Shown: positions 56,853-64,000 of the stretch, one piece after another
Layout of the letters: every line of letters begins with the position of its first letter
Position numbering within the stretch: position 1 is the stretch's first letter
Source: Triticum aestivum
Lineage: Eukaryota > Streptophyta > Magnoliopsida > Poales > Poaceae
Length of the DNA stretch: 64,000 bases
Assembly (NCBI RefSeq): GCF_018294505.1
Contig: NC_057807.1
Location: 169,660,883-169,724,882, forward strand
Reading direction: 5' to 3'
Translations under genes and position numbers: made by a program
Notes under the pieces: model-generated
Database searches by the model: none
Seen by the model: only the letters and a program-made list of their open reading frames with translations
Told to the model about the DNA's origin: nothing

Positions 56853-59800
56853 CTACCACGAAGTAGTTCGGACTCCTTTGACGGTGTCCGGAAGCTGGGC
56901 CGTCGACTCAAGGTTCCATTGAAAGATGCCACTCGTTCCCTCTACTGTCAAGGCGGCGGTGTACTCTTCGGCATGGAGGGAGCGTTCGGCCTTTCCATTA
57001 ACTGTTATGACACCACGCGGACCAGGCATCTTGAGCTTAAGGTAGGCATAATGTGGAACCGCATTGAATCGAGCAAACGCGGTTCGTCCGACCAGTGCAT
57101 GATAGCTCCTGCAAAAAGGGACGATGTCAAAGACTAACTCTTCGTTACGGTTGTTACTCGGGTGCCCGAAGACTACTTCCTGAGTGACGGAGCCTGTACA
57201 GTGGGCCTCTGCACCTGGTATCACACCTTTAAAGGTGGTTTTAGTGGGTTTGATCTTTGAAGGATCGATGCCCATCTTACGCACTGTATCCTGATAGAAC
57301 AGGTTTAGGCTGTTACCTCCATCCATAAGGACTCATGTGAGGTGGAATCCGTCAATTATTGGGTCGAGGACTAATGCGGCTGGGTTGCCCTGACGAATAT
57401 TGTCTGGGAATCCTTACGATCGAAGATGATTGGGCCGGACGACTATATATTATATTTTGGGGCGACTGGCTCCGCTGCGTCGGCATCCCTAGGTGTGCGC
57501 CTCCGCTCCCGATTAGGAATATGGGTGGCGTTTATCATATTCACCGTTTTAATTTGGGGAGGGAACTTCTTTTGCCCTCCTATGCTTGGTGGTCGGGGCT
57601 CCTCATCGTCGTCATTGCTCTGCGATCCCTTCTCCTTATTTTCGGCACTTGAACTGTCGGTTTGTTTGAAGACCCAGCATTCTCTGTTGGTATGATTGGC
57701 TGGTGTTCCTAGGGTGCCGTGAATTTGGCATAAACGGTCGAGTATGCGGTCCAGACTGGACGTGCCCGGACTGTTTATTTTGAATTGTTTCTTCCTTTGA
57801 CCGGTATTAGAGCCGCTGAATCCGGTATTGACGGTCGTGTCTTCGGCTTTGTCGCCATTATTTTGACGCTTGTGTTTGCTGCGTCGGGGCTTGTTGTTGT
57901 TATCTCCTGGTTCGGAAGTCCTAGGCTTGCTTGATGTGATGTTGCTACGAGCTAGCCAGCTATCTTCACCCGCACAGAAGCGGGTCATGAGTGTCATGAG
58001 GGCTGCCATGGACTTCGGCTTCTCTTGGCCAAGGTGGCGGGCAAGCCACTCGTCACGGATGTTATGCTTAAAGGCCGCTAGGGCTTCGGCATCCGGACAG
58101 TCGACAATTTGGTTCTTTTTAGTTAGGAACCGAGTCCAGAATTTCCTGGCTGACTCTCCCGGCTGTTGGGTTATGTGACTTAGATCATCAGCATCCGGTG
58201 GTCGCACGTAAGTGCCCTAGAAGTTATCCAGGAATGCGTCTTCCAGGTTCTCCCAACTTCCAATGGAGTTTGCCGGCAAACTATTCAGCCAATGCCGAGA
58301 CGGTCCCTTGAGTTTTAGTGGGAGGTACTTGATGGCATGTAGATCATTGCCGCGGGCCAATGTAATGTGGAGAAGGAAATCTTCTATCCATATCACGGGG
58401 TCTGTAGTCCCATCGTAGGGCTCGATATTCACAGGCTTAAACTCATGCTCCATTACTTCGTCAGTGAAACATAGGGGTGTGCGGCGCCTATATGCCGGGC
58501 TACATCACGACGTAGCTCAAATGAGTCTGGCCTATTGTATTTGGCCTGGCCAGATTTGTATTTAGTATATCCGGCGTGGCGTTCATCGTCACGCGTTGGG
58601 GCGCACCCCCGTGATCCGTAGATCGATCTTGACTTTCCTGCTTTGTTTTCCAATTTGTCTCACAGGTCATGTGTGTAGCCCCGGGCCTTCGTGTTTTTGT
58701 TTGTTTGGCGACGGGGCACGGGCTGGTGTTCGGGCTGATACGCCGCTTTATCCCATCCACGGGGTGGCCGGTCAGCCGCATCCTGCGCTGGTAGTGTAGG
58801 CTCCAATGCCTCCTCCTCAAATTGAGGTAACAACCTGCGCTTTGGGTAACTTTTGGTTGGGCACTCGAGTCCGTATTCCTTGGCTGCCAGGACCTCAGTC
58901 CATCTATCAGTTAGCAGATCTTGGTCAGCTTGAAGCTGCTGCTGTTTTTTCTTCAGGCTCTTTGTAGTGGCTATAAGATGGCGCTTGAAGTGCTCCTGCT
59001 CGACGGGATCCTTAGGCACGATGAATTCTTCGTCACTGAGGCTCACCTCGTCTTTGGAGAGGGCCATGTAATTGTCATCCTCTAAGTCTCCATCTATTGC
59101 CTGTTTATGAAGGCTAGCTTGCCCATCCTCCCGTGCGGCTTGCTCGAAGCTTGGCTTGGCGGGATTGTTTTCGTCTTCGGCATCATTCAGAGTGCTATTG
59201 TCTCTTGTGTCGGTATCTCTATTTTTGCTATGATGGGGTTTAGAGCGGCACCGCTGACGCCGGCGCTTAGATTGCTTCTCAAGGGGATTATCCTCGGTTG
59301 CCTCATCACCATTTCTTTCTTTGGGTGTCTCCACCATATATATATCATATGATGAGGTGGCTGTCCAGTGCCCTTTGGGCGGTGGTTCCTGTTCTTCCCC
59401 AGCATCGTCGTCCATACTGTCGATGTCTTCGGAGTCGAAATCAAGCATGTCGGTTAAGTCATCGACAATGGCTATTAAGTCGGTGGTGGGTGGGGAATGA
59501 ATTCCTTCGTCATCCGCTCCCCACTCAAGCCGGACATAGTTCGGCCAAGAATCTCCTTACAGGGAGAGAGATTTTAATGAATCTATCACATCGCCCAAGG
59601 GCGAGTGCTAAAAGATATCTGCGGAGGTGAACTCCATGATCGGTGCCCAATCAGGTTCGATAGGCACGGATGCGCGCGGTTCGGAGCATATGTCCGGAGA
59701 CGAGTCCGAGGGTCCGACGACACAGACCTCATGGGAGGCGAAGTCTGTGTTCGGCTCTATCGCCACTGAGTGTGCAGCCTCCATGGCGGGGTCCAACCAC

Positions 59801-60142
59801 CCGTCCTCGGATGGCGCGATCTGCTCCGGATTTAGAGCCAGGGCAGCTGCAGGTGCATTCTCCTGAACAGTGTCCGATGGCAGATCTAAGTCATGATCAT
59901 CGCGACTGTACGACGCACCTGTCATGAACTCAAATCCATCGAAGATCAAGTCTCCGCGGATGTCGGAAGTGTAGTTCAGGCTTCCAAACCTGACCTGATG
60001 GCCAGGGGCGTAGCTGTCGATCTGCTCCAGAGGGCCAAATGAGTTGGCCCGTAGTGCGAAGCTGCCGAATACGAAGATCTGTTCGGGGGGGGGGGATCTC
60101 ACCCTGGATCGCATCATTGTGGATGATTGAAGGAGCCATCAA
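56853..60142 (-). pseudogene. Fatima-0 gag-protease, nearly full length but broken
   Basis: Minus strand from ATG 60142 (MAPSIIHNDAIQGEI). A G-run at about 60087-60099 has shifted the frame; coding continues in the next frame from 60117. Stops follow at about 59608, 59560, 58658 and 58217, and the protease entry near 57330 is out of phase. The reading order is clear: FGSFALRANSFGPLEQIDSY, an acidic/basic low-complexity middle, a coiled-coil-like KSLKKKQQQLQADQDLLTDR, a capsid domain (58450-57960; LPLKLKGPSRHWLNSLPAN, DEWLARHLGQ), a zinc-knuckle-like NHTNRECWVFK, and the protease (57326-56853; LMDGGNSLNLFY, KMPGPRGVITV). No RT follows. This is the best-preserved template for the non-autonomous gag. 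Confidence 0.85.
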
Positions 60143-60186
60143 GCCTTATCGTGACGACATAGTGGAACTCTCAATGAAAGCACCAA

Positions 60187-60657
60187 TGTCGGTGTCAAAA
60201 CCGGCGGATCTCGGGTAGGGGGTCCCGAACTGTGCGTCTAAGGCTAATGGTAACAGGAGGCGGGGGACACAATGTTAACCCAGGTTCATGCCCTCTCTAT
60301 GGAGGTAATACCCTACTTCCTGCTTGATTGATCTTAATGATATGAGTATTACAAGAGTTGATCTACCACGAGATCATAGAGGCTAAACCCTAGAAGCTAG
60401 GTTATGATTATGATTGTTGTTGTCCTACGGACTAAACCCTCTGGTTTATAAAGACACCGGAGGGGGCTAGGGTTACACAGAGTCGGTTACAGAGAAGGAA
60501 ATTTACATATCCGAATTTCCAAGCTTGCCTTCCACGCAAAGGAGAGTCCCATCCGGACACGGGACGAAGTCTTCAATCTTGTATCTTCATAGTCCAACAA
60601 TCCGGCACAAGCACATAGTCCGGCTGTCCGAGGACCCCCTAATCCAGGACTCCCTCA
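60187..60657 (-). repeat. 5' LTR of Fatima-0
   Basis: 471 bp, TGTCGGTGTC...GGACTCCCTCA on the plus strand; TSD TCCGC follows at 60658-60662. Confidence 0.93.
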
Positions 60658-60967
60658 TCCGCGAACCATGCAAGGGTAGAAGCCTTGATCAATGGCTTCA
60701 GACTGGGACTTGGCTTGAAGATTTTTATAAGATATCTCCCCAAGGTCGCTTGATGGCATTCTTCTCAACATACTCAGCAGTGACGAATCTCTACTTAAAC
60801 CATTCCTCTGCCCAATATCTTCGAATCTATTGGATTCAAGTTTTGTGTTCACCATAGGTTTCTTCAGGGTCTATCTTGTACATCTCATACAGATCAGGTG
60901 GCAAATCTTTGGATGTATTCCCACGATGCTGTCTGTCGCCCTTTCTAGCTGACTTTTTTGTGGCCAT
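60658..60967 (-). pseudogene. Unrecognised retroelement-linked ORF, 5' part
   Basis: Minus-strand ATG 60967 opens MATKKSARKGDRQHRG and LPPDLYEMYKIDPEETYGEH, then a stop near 60837. The likely continuation moves between frames (RYWAEEWFK, VEKNAIKRPWGDIL, then LQAKSQSEAIDQGFYP and CMVRG), so at least two small indels are present. The end joins the left-edge frame at 636-1 across the Fatima-0 insertion. The product is hydrophilic, Lys-rich at its start, with no domain that I recognise. It lies 3' of the Copia pol remnant on the same strand. It could be the additional 3' ORF of a Sire-type Copia element, the gag of another element, or a captured gene. Confidence 0.5.
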
Positions 60968-61430
60968 GAAGTTTAAACTGGATGGCTTCAGGACATGCAA
61001 AGGCTTCCGACGGCTGGTCAGGCAAGAACTGGCTTCAAGGGAATTGATGTGACACTGTAAGAATTCTGCAAATGAATGTATACTATGAGAACCAAGGGAT
61101 TCTCCCACGGACATGTACCTGTGACAGCATTGGAGGTGCGAGGGAAGGGGAAGAGGTCATATGCATTCTCAAAAGATTTTGAAGATAAATCAGTTTGAAG
61201 ATATTGACCTCATAACGCGAAGACATTCACTTATTTGTTGAGAGTTGGTTCCAGATTTGTACGAATCCAAGAGTACAAGTGAGGAGTCTAACTTGATGTG
61301 AGGCATAAGTGAATATGCTAGGTATTGATATGAGATGTAGAACATGATAGATTTCAACAGTGTAAACATAGAAACCACTTTTGGGAGAGAAGGTTAAATC
61401 TATCGAATCAAAAAGGTAGTAAAAAGTAAG
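60968..61430. other. AT-rich stretch upstream of the unrecognised ORF
   Basis: No coding seen on either strand beyond short frames. It separates the GC-rich block at 61430-61680 from ATG 60967 and might be an intron or leader. Confidence 0.35.
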
Positions 61431-61680
61431 TTTTAATTACCACACGAAGAACTGCTAGACGGAACAGAGTAGGAAGCCGAGCAGTTCAATCTCACGTGCC
61501 CTAACTTGGCGACGGAAGACACCTACGGCGGCGGCGGAGAAGACGAGGTCCGCGGCCGGCGTGAGGACGGCGTCGGTGAGGTCGTGGTAGCTAAGCGGTG
61601 GCGCTAGGGTTTGTGCGAGGTGTGAAGGTGGGAGAAGGATTTTTGACAGCAATGAGTGTGTATTTATAGGGAAAGGGACA
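61431..61680 (-). promoter_or_regulatory. Promoter-like block with TATA box and GC-rich leader
   Basis: On the minus strand CCCTATAAATACACACTC (TATA near 61672-61665) is followed by a C-rich leader and a short GC-rich frame (61652-61455). This looks like the core promoter and transcript start of an LTR or of the ORF at 60967. LTR limits could not be set. Confidence 0.4.
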
Positions 61681-61944
61681 TCAATTACGCAGGTGCCCCT
61701 GGCGGTTCACATGAGAGAGACACGTGGCCAACATGCAACACATTGGAAGTTGTTCCATGTTCCCAGCATGCCTAGATTGTCGGGTGGTCGTTCCGGCTTC
61801 TCCGGTTTTCAGGCAATAAGGATGCAGCATTAAAAATAGATTAAATGTTTGTCAAATTGTCATCAGCTGACAAGGACTCAGAGAAGACAATCGATAGGTT
61901 TCAATAGAATGCATATGATTTGGACAGATAGAGTTGAGGTAGCA

Positions 61945-62007
<63 letters not shown>

Positions 62008-62313
62008 CCAAATCAGGATTTTGAAGATAAATAATGAAGACAAATTAATGTTGAGGACAATCCAAATGCGAAGACTTTGCAATTGTAACGCCAAGAGAAA
62101 CACTTCAATAAGAATTTGGTGGTGGTGTTACCCACTGTATAGGAAGTATTAGACCCAGACACGGCGCACAATTATCGTGGCGCTCCGAAGTCAAATTCCA
62201 CATTAATGTATTCAGACTCAGAGGGTAAGTCTTCATTAATTGAAGATATATGTTACTTTGTGTCTTGCACATCTATGTCATCAACATGCATAAGCATTTG
62301 GATGTGTGTCCAT
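61681..62313. other. Copia 3' region or LTR-like DNA, unresolved
   Basis: Between the pol stop at 62314 and the promoter-like block. It holds a (TA)n microsatellite. A 3' LTR would be expected here but I could not place its ends. Confidence 0.35.
61948..62004. repeat. (TA)n microsatellite
   Basis: About 28 perfect TA units. Frames reading IYIYIY through it are artefacts. Confidence 0.98.
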
Positions 62314-63999
62314 TCACACGACATTCGAATATTCTAAGATATTTAGCTCACACCGCAACTTGTAAAACCTTTTCTCATCCAATGGCTTAGTGAATATATC
62401 TGCCAATTGCTCTTCAGTGCTGACGTGAATGACATCAATGTCTTCCTTGCTGACATGATCTCTGAGAAAGTGATGACAGATCTGAATGTGCTTTGTCTTG
62501 AAGTGCTGAACTGGATTCTTGGAAAGCTTGATGGAACTTTCATTGTCACAGAAGAGTGGCACATTTTTCGTGTTGATGCCATAGTACTTGAGAGTTTGCC
62601 TCATCCATAGAAGTTGAGCACAGCACGATCCAGCAGCAATGTATTCAGATTCAGCAATGGAGAGTGACACACAGTTCTGCCTCTTTGAAGACAGACAGAC
62701 AAGTGATCGACCAAGAAAGTGACATGTTCCTGAGGTGGACTTGCAATCAACCTTGTCACCAGCATAATCAGCATCAAAATACCCAATCAGATCAAATGTT
62801 GAGCCCTTTTGGATAACATAATGCTATCGTTGGGGTGTAAGCCAAATATCGAAGAATTTGCTTCACCGCTAGGTGATGCGACTCCTTTGGTGCCGCTTGT
62901 AATCGGGCACACATGCAAACGTTAAGCATTATATCTGGCCTAGATGCACATAAGTAAAGTAAGGAACAAATCATGGAGCGGTATACCTTTTGATCGAACT
63001 CTTTACCATTTCTGTTAGGACCCAGATGACTTTTGGTTGGCATTGGCGTCGTGTATCCTTTGCAGTATTGCATTCCAAACTTCTTCAGGCAATCTTTGAG
63101 GTATTTATCTTTTGATATGAGATGCGATTTCTCTGCTAACGGATTTGGAGACCAAGGAAGAACTTCAGCTCACCCATCATGAACATCTGATATTGCTCTT
63201 GCATCATGTGCCCAAACTCATCGTTGTATCTCTTGTCGGTGCAGCCGAAGATAATGTCATCCACATAGATTTGGCACACAAACAGTTCATCATCGTACAA
63301 CTTCATGAAGAGTATTGGATCTAGTGAACTAGGTTTGAAGCCTTTGCTCTTCAAGAAGTCTTTGAGCGTGTCATACCAACCGCGAGGAGCTTGTTTGAGG
63401 CCATATAGTGCCTTGTTGAGATTTTGCACCATATCAGGATGTTTAGGATGTTCAAAGCCAGGTGATTGTGCAACATACACTTCTTCTTCAATCTTGCCAT
63501 TGAGAAAGGCTCTCTTCGCATCCATTTGGTACAGAAGGATGTTGTGATGGTCGGCATATGCAAGCACTATGTGAATGGCTTCAAGTCTTGCCACGGGAGC
63601 AAATGTTTCACCAAAATCAATCCCTTCTATTTGAGTGTAACCTTGAGCAACCAGACGAGCCTTGTTTCTGACAACTTGACCATGTTCATCTTGTTTGTTG
63701 CGATAGAGCCATTTGGTGCCAATGATGTTATGCTTGCGAGGATTAGGACGCTTGACAAGTTCCCAAACATTGTTCAGCTCGAACTGATGAAGCTCTTCTT
63801 GCATGGCTGGAATCCATTCAGGTTCCATAAAGGCTTCAACAACTTTCTTGGGTTCAGATATAGAGACAAATGCAAAGTGCCCATAGAAATTTGCTAGTTC
63901 TGTTGCTCTTGAACGAGTGAGTGGACCAGGTGTATTGGTGCTATCAATTATCTTCTCAATCTGTACTTCATTTGCAACATGGGGATGTACTGGACGAAG
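62314..63999 (-). pseudogene. Ty1/Copia pol remnant (RT and RNase H), Sire-like
   Basis: Minus strand, open from the right window edge (63999) to a TAG at 63135-63133, 288 codons: a Copia reverse transcriptase with [46 protein letters not shown] and the catalytic YVDDIIF box. After the stop come shifted pieces: PTKSHLGPNRNGKEFD, YRSMICSLLYLCASRPDIML, GYFDADYAGDK (other frame) and the RNase H end (SLSIAESEYIAAGS, FCDNESSIKLSKNPVQ, EQLADIFTKPLDEKRFYKL) ending at 62314. RT residue order and the FTKPLDEKRF end fit the Sire/Maximus/Opie group. Upstream gag and integrase lie beyond the window. It is the oldest layer, the target of all later insertions. Confidence 0.9.
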
Positions 64000-64000
64000 A

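Larger units (their letters stand above)
654..60657 (-). mobile_element. Fatima-0: non-autonomous Ty3/Gypsy LTR retrotransposon
   Basis: Minus-strand LTR retrotransposon split by Fatima-A. Its 3' LTR is 654-1123 and its 5' LTR 60187-60657. The flanks are TCCGC (649-653) and TCCGC (60658-60662), a perfect 5 bp TSD. Without nested DNA it is about 9.06 kb. It encodes gag and protease (60142 down to 56853) but I find no reverse transcriptase, RNase H or integrase before the 3' spacer begins. An antisense multi-exon gene occupies the 3' half (1654-2962 and 53908-55681, plus strand). About 27 differences over 470 LTR bases (near 6%, by eye) make it one of the oldest Fatima copies here. The family name is from recognising the LTR ends. 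Confidence 0.9.

Noticed and set aside
654..60657. Several Fatima LTR copies considered as a tandem or satellite array
   Set aside because: Each pairs with a partner by TSD and flanks internal element sequence; there is no head-to-tail array.
61849..62103. Frames reading IYIYIYIY on both strands
   Set aside because: They are translations of the (TA)n microsatellite.
1..64000. CRISPR arrays, operons, rRNA or bacterial promoters
   Set aside because: None seen; the DNA is plant transposon sequence with spliceosomal introns.

Overview
This window looks like intergenic, transposon-packed DNA from a large grass genome of the wheat tribe (Triticeae). The long terminal repeats (LTRs) look like the Triticeae families I know as Fatima (Ty3/Gypsy, Tat-like) and Angela/BARE/WIS (Ty1/Copia). 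These names come from recognising the sequence, not from a database search. I see no ordinary host gene, tRNA, rRNA or CRISPR array. Almost all of the 64 kb is one stack of elements inserted into each other, and target-site duplications (TSDs) show the order.

From outside in: (1) a decayed Ty1/Copia element on the minus strand (about 60658-64000, resuming at 1-653). (2) Fatima-0, minus, 654-60657 (TSD TCCGC), inserted in the Copia-linked DNA. (3) Fatima-A, minus, 2963-53902 (TSD CCAGC), inserted in Fatima-0. (4) An old Ty3/Gypsy element with 4.2 kb LTRs, plus, 4472-38927 (TSD AGCAG/AGTAG), inserted in Fatima-A. (5) A 3.3 kb CACTA transposon, 6890-10230 (TSD ATG), in the 5' LTR of that element. 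(6) Fatima-C, plus, 13318-32150 (TSD GTTCC), in its internal region. (7) An Angela-like Copia element, plus, 17337-26084 (TSD TTTAC), inside the second RNase H domain of Fatima-C. (8) Fatima-B, plus, 42392-50914 (TSD GGTGT), in the 3' part of Fatima-A. By-eye LTR differences fit this order: about 6% for Fatima-0 and A, 3% for B and C, and 1% for Angela.

Two kinds of Fatima share similar LTRs. Fatima-C carries gag, protease, reverse transcriptase, two RNase H domains and integrase, broken by three stop codons and the Angela insertion. Fatima-0, A and B carry only gag and protease and look non-autonomous. All four also carry a multi-exon gene on the strand opposite to their own gag/pol, between the pol region and the 3' LTR. 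It has a TATA-like box upstream, conserved splice sites, an N-terminal domain of the 'putative gypsy-type transposon' class (Pfam PF04195 as I recall it), a coiled coil and a conserved C-terminal domain. In Fatima-B the predicted five exons join into an uninterrupted frame of 829 codons although gag in the same element is broken. This antisense gene is the most interesting system here.

The Angela element has a complete 1328-codon gag-pol frame with all catalytic residues visible and is the only element that looks able to encode its whole protein set. The CACTA element has no transposase but holds what looks like a captured 5' gene end (GC-rich leader, start codon, 71 codons, splice donor).
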